This document shows, in pieces, positions 26,748 to 35,147 of a stretch of 64,000 bases of DNA. Source of the stretch: Bradyrhizobium commune (GTDB taxonomy: Bacteria > Pseudomonadota > Alphaproteobacteria > Rhizobiales > Xanthobacteraceae); the NCBI RefSeq assembly GCF_015624505.1, contig NZ_CP061379.1, forward strand, positions 6,572,001-6,636,000, in the 5' to 3' direction. The notes beneath the pieces are model-generated. The model saw only the letters and a list, made by a program, of their open reading frames with translations. It made no database searches and was not told the origin of the DNA. Numbering within the stretch: position 1 is the first letter of the stretch; each line of letters starts with the position of its first letter. Position numbers and translations under genes: made by a program.

Positions 26748-26985
26748 TGCCAGCGGTGCGGGCCTCGACGTAGCGAGGATCTGACGTTGAGCTGCAGGCG
26801 GCCTGATCGGCCCAGGCTTCGAGATCGCTGATGGCGTAGACAACGCGGCCGCCGAGCTTGCGGAAGGTCGGGCCGTTGCCGTGACAACGATATTTCTCAA
26901 GCGTGCGCGACGAGAGGCCAAGGAGGCGCGCGGCCTCAGGCGTGCGCACGTAGCGCGTGGTGAGCTGCGCGGTCCGGTCGAGCAT
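26734..26985 (-). CDS. Excisionase-like helix-turn-helix protein (RdfS-like)
   Basis: An 83-residue protein of the HTH_17/AlpA group: RTPEAARLLGLSSRTLEKYR is the winged HTH and FRKLGGRVVYAISDLEAW the following wing. In ICEMlSymR7A the recombination directionality factor RdfS is this kind of protein and heads the operon activated by FseA. The same position here, first gene before repA-parA-traF and close to fseA, supports an RdfS role, but the sequence alone cannot separate it from other small HTH regulators. Confidence 0.68.
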   Translation of the reverse strand: MLDRTAQLTTRYVRTPEAARLLGLSSRTLEKYRCHGNGPTFRKLGGRVVYAISDLEAWADQAACSSTSDPRYVEARTAGNAHR

Positions 26986-27065
26986 GGGAGATCTCCGTCT
27001 TGCCTTGAAGCGCCGCGGCCAAGTCGCGGCATGTCGGGGCCAGAGTGGCGGAGAGTTCGGGCGTT

Positions 27066-27105
27066 GGGGGTGGACGAAAGTTTACGCGGATTTGTGTCCC
27101 CCCAC
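27066..27105. promoter_or_regulatory. Imperfect inverted repeat upstream of the excisionase-like gene
   Basis: GGGGGTGGAC (27066-27075) and GTCCCCCCAC (27096-27105) are imperfect inverted arms with a 20-nt spacer, 81-120 nt upstream of the excisionase start. It is a candidate activator site for FseA by position only. Confidence 0.3.
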
Positions 27106-27193
27106 GGTCGCAGCAAGGCGAACCGAGGCGCTATCAGCGGGGCGCGGTTTTGGCGTCATCACGGCGGATGGTTTGGAGGGATCGAGAGGCCGG

Positions 27194-27980
27194 TCAGAGG
27201 CCGCGCAGGAGTTTCAGATAGCCTCGTTCGACCAAGGCGATCGAATCATGAATGAGGCGGTTGGCCTTACGGCGGGCATGCGAATCCTTCCACTCGACCG
27301 AACGGCGGTGGGCATGGTCGGACGCGAGCACCTTCGCTGCCACGTCCCGAGGACCACCGCCCAGATCGTGAACGTCGAAGGCGTGAAGGAGCTGAATCAG
27401 TCGCCGCTTCTGGAACGACGTGAGCCGCAGCGCCGCCGGCAGAAGACTGATGCGTTGGCCAGCAAGGCGGCGCGCAAAGCGAAGCGCCACGTCGGCCCGC
27501 AGTTCGCCCATGCTGTCGAGCGGCAGAAGCACGGCGGGACGCTGCGCGGCCTGCTCGTCACGCAAACGGACATGAAGTTCACCCGATCCCTCCGCGATCA
27601 CCAGTTCGCGACCGTCAGCATCTGTCCGCTCGACAGGCGGCTGTCCGAAAGCATCGCGATCGATCGAATGAACGGTCGTGAAGCCCGACGGCGCGGGCTC
27701 CAGGATCAAAGTTCCAGGTGATGCCTCGGGCAGCCAAATGGCTGGTTCGGGCCCAACCGGAGAGGCGGGGTCATGGGCGAAATCGCAACCCCCATCGGCG
27801 TGCGAAACCAGTTCGGATGGTCTCAGGATCAGCGCCGTCGCGCGCGACCTGGCGCTTCGTGCGGGCAAAGTCGCGGCGGTAGTCCGCGTTGCGGCGAAGG
27901 AACTCGAGGGCGAAGCCCGGGCGCTCAAGGCGATTGAGGCGATCGATGGTCTCCGGCGAGCGCCAGTACTGGGTCGGCAT
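27194..27980 (-). CDS. fseA: FseA-like transfer activator, encoded in two frames joined by a +1 frameshift
   Basis: The first frame (27980-27771, 69 residues, MPTQYWRSPETIDRLNR) is a DUF6499/Trans_reg-type domain like Msi172; the second frame (to 27194) is a DUF2285 domain like Msi171 (FQKRRLIQLLHAFDVHDLGG) and has no usable start codon of its own. Near the end of frame 1 the coding strand reads CGA-TTT-C-GCC-CAT-GAC: skipping one base after TTT (27782-27780) before the TGA at 27773 joins them into a ~261-residue protein. ICEMlSymR7A makes its excision activator FseA by exactly such +1 frameshifting. Alternatively the gene is simply broken; the conserved arrangement argues against that. Confidence 0.75.
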
Positions 27981-28030
27981 GGTGTGTCATCTCTGCTTTC
28001 TGTTTGTCCTCCCGAAGGAGGGGACACACC
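27981..28030 (-). promoter_or_regulatory. Leader stem-loop abutting the fseA start codon
   Basis: On the coding strand the RNA would begin GGUGUGUC, form a small CCUCC-UUCG-GGAGG hairpin, and end GACACACC directly before AUG. The outer arms (28030-28023 and 27988-27981) pair perfectly over 8 bp. The structure places the start codon region next to a stem and buries a GGAGG sequence in a UUCG tetraloop hairpin, so it may limit translation. A DNA operator is the alternative. Confidence 0.5.
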
Positions 28031-28110
28031 ACGGTCCGGAAAATCGGCTCGGCGGGCTAGACCTTCAGGTTGCATCACGCGAGATCGCAATTTGCGTGAC
28101 GGAACGCAGT

Positions 28111-28374
28111 TCACTGCATCCGCGGTTCCAAAAGATGCTGATATCCGGCTTCCGACATCCATCGCGCCCGGGCGAGATGGCTGTCGTGGACGAGTTTGGC
28201 ACGATCCGGTTCGCGCGCAGGGTCGAGGCCGAAGATCACGCAGACCACCTCCCGCCAGTCAGCGCCCTCTTCTTCGGCCATCAACAACCGAACATAGATT
28301 GCAAGATGTTTCTCGTCGTAGGTGTTCACGCGATCGGTTATTGGCGGCTGATCCCGGAATGGCAGTTCGTTCAT
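28111..28374 (-). CDS. QseM-like antiactivator (small DUF2285 protein)
   Basis: An 87-residue protein, MNELPFRDQPPITDRVNTY..., with EKHLAIYVRLLMAEEEG and HLARARWMSEAGYQHLL. It matches the short single-domain DUF2285 proteins, the class to which QseM of ICEMlSymR7A belongs; QseM blocks TraR and FseA. Its position, between fseA and a divergent XRE regulator, is the same as in that element. The start at 28374 has GGGGG about 8 nt upstream; a GTG at 28389 is possible. Name by synteny and family, not proven. Confidence 0.72.
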   Translation of the reverse strand: MNELPFRDQPPITDRVNTYDEKHLAIYVRLLMAEEEGADWREVVCVIFGLDPAREPDRAKLVHDSHLARARWMSEAGYQHLLEPRMQ

Positions 28375-28455
28375 TGCAATTGCCCCCACAGATCAATGCG
28401 GCGATTAGAATTCATCTAAGCCCCGGAACTTTGCAAGCCGCGAAACCGTCACATG

Positions 28456-28480
28456 CGATTTGCGCGCGATGCGCAGATCG
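28456..28480. promoter_or_regulatory. Candidate operator 1 in the qseM-qseC intergenic region
   Basis: CGATTTGCGC-GCGAT-GCGCAGATCG is an inverted repeat matching 9 of 10 positions. It lies 82-106 nt upstream of the qseM-like start. QseC of ICEMlSymR7A is described as binding the qseM-qseC intergenic region, so this is a plausible site. Confidence 0.45.
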
Positions 28481-28554
28481 TATCACGGCGCTCCCCGCGA
28501 GCGGCAAACCAGGCCCAATCCAGAAGATATGAATAGCACACCGCCGTACGAATC

Positions 28555-28580
28555 GGAACGATCGTTCCTGGAACGATCGT
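28555..28580. promoter_or_regulatory. Candidate operator 2, perfect palindrome before the qseC-like gene
   Basis: ACGATCGTTCC-T-GGAACGATCGT (28558-28580) is a perfect 11-bp inverted repeat around a single T; GGAACGATCGT also occurs twice as a direct repeat (28555-28565 and 28570-28580). It ends 24 nt before the regulator start, ideal for autoregulation. Confidence 0.62.
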
Positions 28581-28604
28581 GCCGATGTGAGTTCCCTTGT
28601 CGCC

Positions 28605-28838
28605 ATGGATCTCAAGGAGGTCATGGCGATCAATCTGCGTCGGATACGTCATGTGAAGAAGATGACGCAGGAAGAATTGGCCGATGGCGCCGGACTGAGT
28701 GTCCGTTACGTCGGCGCAATCGAACGCGCCGATGTGTCGGCCAGCGTGACGGTGCTCGGCCGAATCGCGAAGGCACTAGGCGTCGAAGCAGCCGATTTGA
28801 TTAAACGAACGGCGGCTCATCCTCATCGGGCGCGCTGA
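28605..28838 (+). CDS. XRE-family helix-turn-helix regulator (QseC-like)
   Basis: A 77-residue Cro/CI-type repressor: NLRRIRHVKKMTQEELADGA and LSVRYVGAIERADVSASVTV cover the five-helix HTH, with recognition helix in VRYVGAIERA. I start at the ATG at 28605 (MDLKEVMAIN), the usual beginning of this group; an in-frame ATG at 28623 has AAGGAGG only 2 nt upstream. It is divergent from the qseM-like gene with two palindromes between them, matching the QseC/QseM switch of ICEMlSymR7A, in which QseC represses or activates according to operator occupancy. Confidence 0.78.
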   Translation: MDLKEVMAINLRRIRHVKKMTQEELADGAGLSVRYVGAIERADVSASVTVLGRIAKALGVEAADLIKRTAAHPHRAR

Positions 28839-29002
28839 CAGAGTGTATTTGTGCTATGCTGCCGCATTGACTGGTTAAGAACCAACTCCGCGCTGCGTCA
28901 CGCTTAAGTGGATAGGCGGCTTCGGCCAAATCTGCTCTGTTTCCAAGGACGCTTGCTCCACCCAAGGGATTGGCGGCATGGTTGGAGGATGGATTAGCCA
29001 CG

Positions 29003-29419
29003 ATGACCTTATACGAGCACTTGCCTGCCGACATCCGCGAAGTCGTGGACGCTTATGTCGCGGACCTCAAGCCCCAACCTTGGCGAATTCGCTTCCTCTT
29101 GCTGATTGATGTCCTCCAAGAGAAATTGGAGACCGGGGCCGCCGCTGAGCACTTGCGTCTGCTTCAACAATGGACCGGCATCGTGACGGCGATCTTGGAG
29201 CACTTGCCGCCTGACAGTTCGGTCGTCGAATGTTTGGGGTTGATGAGCATCAGCTTCAACGACCATTGGCGCGCTCAAGCGCTCGGCCAGATCGAACGGG
29301 ATCCCACAGTGCTGGATCGGTTGCTCGCAATTTGCCCCGACTGGGAAGACATCGTCAAAACCGTGTTGGAGACCAATCAAAGGCGGCCGATCAAGGCGGG
29401 ACAGGTCCGCGGTCGCTGA
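29003..29419 (+). CDS. Hypothetical protein
   Basis: A 138-residue, mostly helical, acidic protein that I do not recognise (MTLYEHLPADIREVVDAYVA; later WTGIVTAILEHLPPDSSVVE and CPDWEDIVKTVLE). GGAGG precedes the ATG at 29003 by about 12 nt; the frame also reads through a TTG at 28970. No signal peptide, membrane segment or known motif. It is transcribed in the same direction as the QseC-like gene, 164 nt downstream, and converges on the second DUF736 gene. Confidence 0.6.
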   Translation: MTLYEHLPADIREVVDAYVADLKPQPWRIRFLLLIDVLQEKLETGAAAEHLRLLQQWTGIVTAILEHLPPDSSVVECLGLMSISFNDHWRAQALGQIERDPTVLDRLLAICPDWEDIVKTVLETNQRRPIKAGQVRGR

Positions 29420-29526
29420 TCGGGACCAACCGGCCATCCGCACCGGCTCGCGAAGCTCTGCACGGCCAGCTCTTGAGCAAGGTGATGCCCCGCCCGGGCC
29501 AGCCGGGCGAGGCATCGCGGATCGGA

Positions 29527-29853
29527 TCAGTCGCCGTTGCGGCGGCTGGGACGGGACCAGATCAGGCTGAAGCCCTCGCCGTCCTCGTCGTTGAAGAGGT
29601 TGGCGAAGATCGGAGCGGTGAAGCTCGGATCATCTAGCTTGAGGCCCAGATAGTCGCGGCCCTCGTTGGAGCGCTTGGACCAGGCGGCGCCGATCTCGAC
29701 GCGGCCGCAGTAGACCCGGTGGCTGGGGGCGTTCTCGCCGGTGCGGGTGGTTTCGGGGACGATCCGGACATTCTTGGCCTGGACCGAGAGGGTGACGATT
29801 TCGCCGGCGAATTCGTTCGAGCCGGTCTTCTTGAAGGTGCCGATGGTCGCCAT
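29527..29853 (-). CDS. DUF736 family protein (second copy)
   Basis: A 108-residue DUF736 protein (MATIGTFKKTGSNEFAGEIV, ending GFSLIWSRPSRR) with AAGGAGAAC before its ATG. It shares the family core SYIGLKLDDPSF-like segment DYLGLKLDDPSF with the copy at 23285, which reads DYVSLIIDDPAL. It stands alone here with a long upstream region that includes a 9-bp inverted repeat with a 36-nt spacer. Function unknown; DUF736 genes are frequent markers of alphaproteobacterial ICEs. Confidence 0.87.
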   Translation of the reverse strand: MATIGTFKKTGSNEFAGEIVTLSVQAKNVRIVPETTRTGENAPSHRVYCGRVEIGAAWSKRSNEGRDYLGLKLDDPSFTAPIFANLFNDEDGEGFSLIWSRPSRRNGD

Positions 29854-30441
29854 GGTAGTTCTCCTTGATCTCTGTTTTCCGAGCCCGCACCTTGCGGCCT
29901 CGATGGTGATCGACAGGCCGGAGGCGATCGACGGCGCACCCCGAAGGGGCTCGACAGCAAAGGAGGAACTTTCTTGCCTCGCGCGAGGAATGACGGCGCG
30001 GCCGGCAGGGGAAGAAAGTTGTGACGCCGCTGTTGCGCCATAGGCGGTCGAGGCCTCAGCCGGCCTTCGGCTAGATCCATCCATCGAAGAGGCCGATTGG
30101 TGCGCTCGATCAGAACAGATCTGACATCAAGGAGAACGTGGCGATGCTCGCGCCCGCAAAGTCCGGCAAGCGAATTCGACGGAGATTGGCTCCCGTGCTG
30201 CCCGGCGACGGACGGATCTAAGTTTCCGCGACCGCAATTAAGCGATGGGCCCATCGACTCGACTTGTTGGCCGTGTTCGTGAGGCGTCATCGCCTGGACC
30301 ACCGCGTCTCAACCGCCGCCGCTAGCTCGGCCACCCCGCAATGACTCAAGTCTCAACGCACAGACCGCTGCCTATCGAGTATCGAGGATGAGCACTGCGA
30401 GCGCTCGGCGCGCTTGATCTGGTCCCACTCCACGACCGCCG
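29854..30441. other. Noncoding region upstream of the second DUF736 gene
   Basis: About 590 nt. The only structured element I see is the inverted repeat at 29967-30020. The remainder is GC-rich sequence with short frames lacking ribosome-binding sites. Confidence 0.5.
29967..30020. promoter_or_regulatory. Inverted repeat AACTTTCTT-N36-AAGAAAGTT
   Basis: Perfect 9-bp arms at 29967-29975 and 30012-30020, spacer 36 nt, 114 nt upstream of DUF736. The spacer begins GCCTCGCG, as does the spacer of the repeat at 36528-36590 before DUF2493. Confidence 0.5.
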
Positions 30442-30891
30442 CTACTGTGTTAGCCCTGCGCCAAATCCCGTCCGGCTGGTCCGGGTGCGGCCATTGCCGT
30501 AAAAGCGGATGAACGCCGTGATTGTGACCGCGGTCGCGCCAACGATCGCAAAGATCGTTTGCCAGATGGGCGAAGGCATTGCCATCCGGGCGATTCCGCG
30601 CGTCGCGTTATAGCCGGCGACGGTCGCAGGCGCGATATAGAGGAGGAGGATCAGGAGTCTAAGCCAAGTCCATGGCACGAAGGCGAACGCGAGTTGGCCA
30701 ATACAAATGGTTGCACCACCCGCCACAAGCCCTGCTGCGGTGCCGCCGAGCACACCGGCGCCAGTGTGGAAGGCCCAGATGCCGATCGTCAGGCCAACAG
30801 AGAGGGGTAGCGCGAAGACAGCAAGCGTGAAGAGCAGCCAGCAGAAAAAGCCGATGCCAACGACGACGAGCAGCGGTCCAAAGAAGATCAT
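30442..30891 (-). CDS. Small integral membrane protein
   Basis: A 149-residue protein with four to five hydrophobic helices (about residues 1-22, 24-45, 47-70, 78-98 and 108-128) and a short polar C-terminus rich in Arg, Thr and Gly. Glycine-rich helices (GVLGGTAAGLVAGGAT) are notable. GGAGACC stands about 8 nt before the ATG. No family recognised; similar unnamed membrane proteins occur on alphaproteobacterial ICEs. It lies alone between two unrelated genes. Confidence 0.65.
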   Translation of the reverse strand: MIFFGPLLVVVGIGFFCWLLFTLAVFALPLSVGLTIGIWAFHTGAGVLGGTAAGLVAGGATICIGQLAFAFVPWTWLRLLILLLYIAPATVAGYNATRGIARMAMPSPIWQTIFAIVGATAVTITAFIRFYGNGRTRTSRTGFGAGLTQ

Positions 30892-31036
30892 GGCGGTGGT
30901 CTCCGTGAGCTAAAGGTCTGACGGTCACGCCTTCCACCACCACCACGGCGTACGCATGAGTATAACGGGAAACGACCACGATCGGGAGCGGAGATCCCGA
31001 GGGAATTCCGCAGCCGTCGCGTAACGATCCGCCCCT

Positions 31037-31204
31037 TCACGGCTGGAAAGGGTCGAATTCGTGGAGGATGGCGGCGGGATCGCCATCATATTCACCGGAC
31101 GGCATGACACCGTATCCGCCTATGCCGGTGCGGAAGATAACGACGCAGACCATGAGGGTGGTGGCGAGGTTCCAGGCGTTGGCGAAAGCGAGCGATTGAG
31201 ACAT
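31037..31204 (-). CDS. Short hypothetical protein (55 residues)
   Basis: A 55-residue frame, MSQSLAFANAWNLATTLMVC..., with AGGAG 8 nt before the ATG at 31204. The central part (about residues 12-30) is hydrophobic enough to form one membrane segment; the C-terminal half is acidic with prolines (HEFDPFQP). The good ribosome-binding site and non-random composition support a real gene. Function unknown. Confidence 0.5.
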   Translation of the reverse strand: MSQSLAFANAWNLATTLMVCVVIFRTGIGGYGVMPSGEYDGDPAAILHEFDPFQP

Positions 31205-31562
31205 CGATCCGGCTCCTGTGCTGAGGCGGGGACCATCCCCGCGCGACAGGCGCCCGATGTGTCCGGCCGGGGCCGCGATCACCGCGCAGACGAAGGCGGA
31301 GCGGCGGCACGCATCAGCATAAGCCGACCCCTTGTGGGTTGATGGCGTCAGGCACTCGGCTGGGACCAAGGATCAGCGCTATGGAAGCGGGGTGGTGTCC
31401 GCCGGCAGGAGCCCGGTTGTCAGGATCGCGTGGCTTTCGGCTGGAACATCATTGCCGTCACGGTGCGACGGCTGATCGGCTAGGATGAATTGTGAGTCGA
31501 CGCGCGGTAGAGGTCGTCACAATCATTCGAGCCTCAACAGACAAAACATTAGGTAACAAGCC
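31205..31562. other. Intergenic region, nothing recognised
   Basis: About 360 nt between two divergent hypothetical genes. It should contain both promoters. A GGGGACCATCCCC inverted repeat near 31228-31240 is the only short structure seen. Confidence 0.4.
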
Positions 31563-32267
31563 ATGGGAGAGATCAACATCCCCCGCGTTCAACAGAATGC
31601 TCTCAAAGAGATCGACGACAACGAACTGAACAGGCTTGTCGATCAGGCGATCCGGGAAGAACGAATGGGTGATCTGAATCGGCTGCCTCTCACAAGCTGC
31701 GGTCCCTACATCTCAAAAAAGCTCCACTACTTCGAACAGGCCCTAGCGAAACACCGCGAGGCCAAGGCGCCACGAAAGCGCGCGGAAACAGCACACACCC
31801 TGCAGCGCGCGGGCAGTGATTTATCCTTCGCGGTCGATGCCATGAAGCGACGAATGGAAGAGGAACGGAAGGAAGGGCAGATCTTCTACGTCGATGACCC
31901 GATCGTGCCGCCTTACCACTTCGATAAACACCTGATTGTCAGAGTGAGCTATCGGTGGCGCCGGACCGTCGATGATGATTGGACGTCCGGCAGCATAACG
32001 TTCGTCCATGACGTAGATCTACGTCCCAACTATACGATCCCTGCTCCCAAACGAAAGCCGAGCGCCGCCAAGCAGGAGCAGGATCGGCAGACCGAATTGG
32101 CTGAAACATGGCAGCACCTGATGAGAGGAGCGCTCTATTCGGTCAGGGACTATTTTAGGGAAGGTGGTGACGGAGACAAGATTCCGCAGACCTTTCAGGC
32201 GGCGGTCGATTCGCATACCCGCGGGCTGAATAATCACAGCACTCGGTTCTGGCACCAGCCCGCCTGA
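31563..32267 (+). CDS. Hypothetical protein
   Basis: A 234-residue charged, soluble protein (MGEINIPRVQQNALKEIDDN). The N-terminal 110 residues look helical and partly coiled-coil (KHREAKAPRKRAETAHTLQR, MKRRMEEERKEG); the middle has beta-like segments (HLIVRVSYRWRR, GSITFVHDVDL). No domain recognised. Upstream is an A-rich stretch (CAGACAAAACATTAGGTAAC) without a strong ribosome-binding site. Moderate AT content compared with neighbours suggests recent acquisition. Confidence 0.6.
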   Translation: MGEINIPRVQQNALKEIDDNELNRLVDQAIREERMGDLNRLPLTSCGPYISKKLHYFEQALAKHREAKAPRKRAETAHTLQRAGSDLSFAVDAMKRRMEEERKEGQIFYVDDPIVPPYHFDKHLIVRVSYRWRRTVDDDWTSGSITFVHDVDLRPNYTIPAPKRKPSAAKQEQDRQTELAETWQHLMRGALYSVRDYFREGGDGDKIPQTFQAAVDSHTRGLNNHSTRFWHQPA

Positions 32268-32411
32268 TTTTTTCGAGGCCTGCTCCCATCGCCTTCGAGC
32301 CGCCTGATTCTTGCTCCTTCAGGCTCGCAGGCTCGGCAGCGGTTTCGCGGTCTGACAGATACATTCCGAAAGTCGCACTGGGGTCGATTCACGACCCCGC
32401 AAGTCCTTACA

Positions 32412-33380
32412 TCAGGAAGCGAATGCGCGGAAATCGCCGTCGGCCGCCTTGCGCAAGGTCGTCTCCGCTTGGCCCAGAACAACATCCCACAGCGCTGTGT
32501 CTAACTCGCAATAGTCGAACAGGAATTGCATAATGCGCAGCTGATGTTCAGCCACCATCCAGCGCACAGAATGGACGAAGGATTCACTTTCGACCAAGCC
32601 ATATCCAGCGAGGAACGATCTCCACAACAGGCCGGCATTCCCCTCGTTCATGAATTCCAACCATAGAACCATGGCCGCCAGGTCGAGCCATTGAGGGCCG
32701 CTACCACAATCATCGAAATCGAAAAATGTGATGCGCTCACCCTCGATCCGCATGTTCATCGGCCGGACATCGCCATGACAAAGCCCAGCCGGGCCAATTG
32801 CTTTGTTTGCACCGAGGCCCACGAGCAGATCCAATGATTTTCCGATCTCATTGGCAACAAGTTGAGATCTATCGGCGATCATCGCGAGGGTCTGCTTGCG
32901 CCTGTCGTCGCTCAAGAGCTCCCTCTTCGGGGCAAGAGCCGCGAGACGATTCTGTCGATGCAAATGTGACAGGGCGGCACCCGCGCGATGCCAATCTGCC
33001 GCGGTTGCCGCCAACTCACGCCCCGCAGCTGGAGTGAACACCCCAAGAAGGCGTTTGCTGCCATCAGGCAATTCGAAGGTAGAGAACGACCGGCCCACAA
33101 GATCGATCAGAGGTCGAGAGACCTCAAGTGCGGGCGTACCTTCAACGGCTTGGAGCACAGCCATTTCGTCGGCGACGTCAGCGACAGAGCGGCCCCAGTT
33201 TCGATATAAGCGGATGAAAGCCAGATCTTGCGACCCGTCACGAACGACAAAGGTCCAATTTGCACCCTTGACAACTGTTGAGATGCTTCCGGTGAGGTTA
33301 TAGGCACCTGCAACATATCCGGAAATCGCCCGTTCGACAGTCGCTCGCAATTCCTGTTCCATGTCCACTTGGTTCAGCAT
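32412..33380 (-). CDS. Aminoglycoside phosphotransferase-fold kinase (APH family)
   Basis: A 322-residue small-molecule kinase fold. The catalytic loop CHGDVRPMNMRI (HxD...N) and the following metal-binding FFDFDDCG are clear near residues 205-225; the N-lobe WTFVVRDGSQDLAFIRLYRN is compatible with a phosphate-binding sheet. This set is shared by APH, choline kinase and homoserine/SrkA-like kinases. The start could be the ATG at 33380 or at 33362. No resistance phenotype can be assigned from sequence; the gene stands alone between two operons. Confidence 0.8.
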   Translation of the reverse strand: MLNQVDMEQELRATVERAISGYVAGAYNLTGSISTVVKGANWTFVVRDGSQDLAFIRLYRNWGRSVADVADEMAVLQAVEGTPALEVSRPLIDLVGRSFSTFELPDGSKRLLGVFTPAAGRELAATAADWHRAGAALSHLHRQNRLAALAPKRELLSDDRRKQTLAMIADRSQLVANEIGKSLDLLVGLGANKAIGPAGLCHGDVRPMNMRIEGERITFFDFDDCGSGPQWLDLAAMVLWLEFMNEGNAGLLWRSFLAGYGLVESESFVHSVRWMVAEHQLRIMQFLFDYCELDTALWDVVLGQAETTLRKAADGDFRAFAS

Positions 33381-33566
33381 TAAAGGGCGCTCGAATTACC
33401 ACGAGGGCAACGCTTCGTCCCTTGACAGCTGAAATGCGGTGAGCAGAGCAGCTATGCGGCAGCATGGAAAAAGGACCATCCTGAGAAACCGTGGGGGAGG
33501 ATACCTGGAGACATCATGTTTGGGCTGAGGACTGCCCAACGTGAGACGGTCTCGAAATCAGCCTGA

Positions 33567-34445
33567 TCATTTCGAAGGGGCGGCATCTCCTTCGATGGCC
33601 TCGCGCTCCAGCCAAAACCCTCCCGCTTGAAACCAGACCTTTTCTGCATCGTTGTGGCTCGGATCACCCACGTGCAGCGCGCGAATTGGAACTTTGCCGG
33701 GCGGCAGGCCTTCGAGCGCCTCATGCAGACGTTGTCCCGCCTCCTCGTCGCGTCCGCCGATGCAAGGATAGATCGAGACGGCACCAATCGAAAAGGCCTC
33801 GAATCGGTTTCGACCCCGGATCACGCGAAGAAGAAAGCCCCTCCAGGAATCGTCAGTCAGCGGCATCAGAAGCCGGCCGCGTTCGACCAACCGATCGAGC
33901 CAGAGGCGGGATGGGTGGGTCGATCCGGCGAATACGATGATGACGTCAAGTTCACCGACGTCCACGGCCCGGCCGTCGCCTGCGACCACGTTCACCTGCG
34001 GCCAGTTCACGAGATTCGCTCGGGCTTGGGAGGCCAGCATCGGGTCGGCTTCAACTGCAGTCACGCGACCGACGGATCCGACGATCTCAGCCAGCACCGC
34101 CGAATAGTACCCGGTCCCGGCACCGACCTGGAGCACGCGTTCGCCCCGCGCGATGTCGAGATGCTCCAAGTTGCGGGCCCAGAAGCTCGGCATCCCATTG
34201 TTGAGATTGCGGCTCGCATCGATCGCCACGAGAACGTCATGATAAAGCCAGCGCGGGTTGGTATCGGGGGTCAGGAATGCGTCGCTGTACGGGTCCGAGA
34301 TGATGCGCCAGGGGCCAAGGCTGACGAATTGCTCGCGTGGAACAGACGCGAATGCCTCGATCAACTGCGGGTTACGCAGCACCGGGACCTTGTATCGCAG
34401 GTCTTCGGCATACCAGCGGCGCGCCGCCGCCAACGTGTCGTCCAT
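33567..34445 (-). CDS. Protein-L-isoaspartate O-methyltransferase-like protein
   Basis: A 292-residue class I methyltransferase related to Pcm. Motif I is RVLQVGAGTGYYSAVLAEIV, preceded by PSFWARNLEHLDIARGE, and followed by VTAVEADPMLASQARANL, the Pcm order. The Pcm region that normally reads H-x-S before motif I is not obvious, so activity on isoaspartate is uncertain. AGGAG lies 8 nt before the ATG at 34445. It is divergent from the sigma-factor gene (117 nt). Confidence 0.78.
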   Translation of the reverse strand: MDDTLAAARRWYAEDLRYKVPVLRNPQLIEAFASVPREQFVSLGPWRIISDPYSDAFLTPDTNPRWLYHDVLVAIDASRNLNNGMPSFWARNLEHLDIARGERVLQVGAGTGYYSAVLAEIVGSVGRVTAVEADPMLASQARANLVNWPQVNVVAGDGRAVDVGELDVIIVFAGSTHPSRLWLDRLVERGRLLMPLTDDSWRGFLLRVIRGRNRFEAFSIGAVSIYPCIGGRDEEAGQRLHEALEGLPPGKVPIRALHVGDPSHNDAEKVWFQAGGFWLEREAIEGDAAPSK

Positions 34446-34562
34446 GGAGGCTCTCCTGTTGTAATACAGACGATGCGCCTGAGGAGCACCCACGCGGACA
34501 CGTCAAAATTTTTTCCATCCGCTGTCCGCACTGGGCCAGGTGAAGCGCATAACGATGTGACC

Positions 34563-35147
34563 ATGGAACGATTGACGATAGCTCCCAAGTCCGATGACGC
34601 GGTTGGCCGCGCGGTCGATGTCGCGGCCGCCATCGATGCACTGTCCGATATCGAGCTCGTGCGGCTAAAAGCTCTGGCGCGGTTGTGGGGCCGCAACCTG
34701 CCGGGAGGACTGGGCTGGAACGACATCCTCCACGAGGCGATCGCACGTGTCCTCGATGGTTCGCGCCCTTGGCCGGCCGACGTACCCATCCTGGCGTTCC
34801 TGTCGGGCGTCATGCGCAGCATTTGCAACGATTATTGGCGGCGTGCGCGGCTTGAGCAAAGGCTGCTTGTGAGCCGCGATGATCCGGACCAGCGAAGCTG
34901 GCCCGGTGAGGAGGGCGATGAAGTGCCCGACCCGGAGCGGGTGCTGGCCGCCGCGCAGACATTGGCCAACGTCTATCGGCTGTTCGAAGACGATCCGCTG
35001 GCGCTGAAGATAATTGCGGGCCTGGCCGACGGCCTGGCAGCCAGAGAGATCTGCAAAGTCAACGGCATATCCGAGCTCGACTACGACACGACGCGACGGC
35101 GGATGCGACGCGCTCTGCTGCGCGATCAACGGAACTGGAGCAAGTGA
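34563..35147 (+). CDS. Sigma-70 family (ECF-like) RNA polymerase sigma factor
   Basis: A 194-residue protein with sigma region 2 (LGWNDILHEAIARVLDGSRP, then VMRSICNDYWRRARLEQRLL) and a region 4-like helix-turn-helix (GLAAREICKVNGISELDYDT, then RRRMRRALLRD). The region between has an acidic linker. It may switch on transfer or accessory genes of the element. The start at 34563 has no strong ribosome-binding site; the frame is open upstream inside the antisense of the methyltransferase gene. It is coupled by one base to the next gene. Confidence 0.78.
   Translation: MERLTIAPKSDDAVGRAVDVAAAIDALSDIELVRLKALARLWGRNLPGGLGWNDILHEAIARVLDGSRPWPADVPILAFLSGVMRSICNDYWRRARLEQRLLVSRDDPDQRSWPGEEGDEVPDPERVLAAAQTLANVYRLFEDDPLALKIIAGLADGLAAREICKVNGISELDYDTTRRRMRRALLRDQRNWSK

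Noticed and set aside
33627..34562. N-terminal extension of the sigma-factor frame
   Set aside because: The upstream part is antisense to the Pcm-like gene and lacks sigma-factor sequence; the protein starts at 34563.
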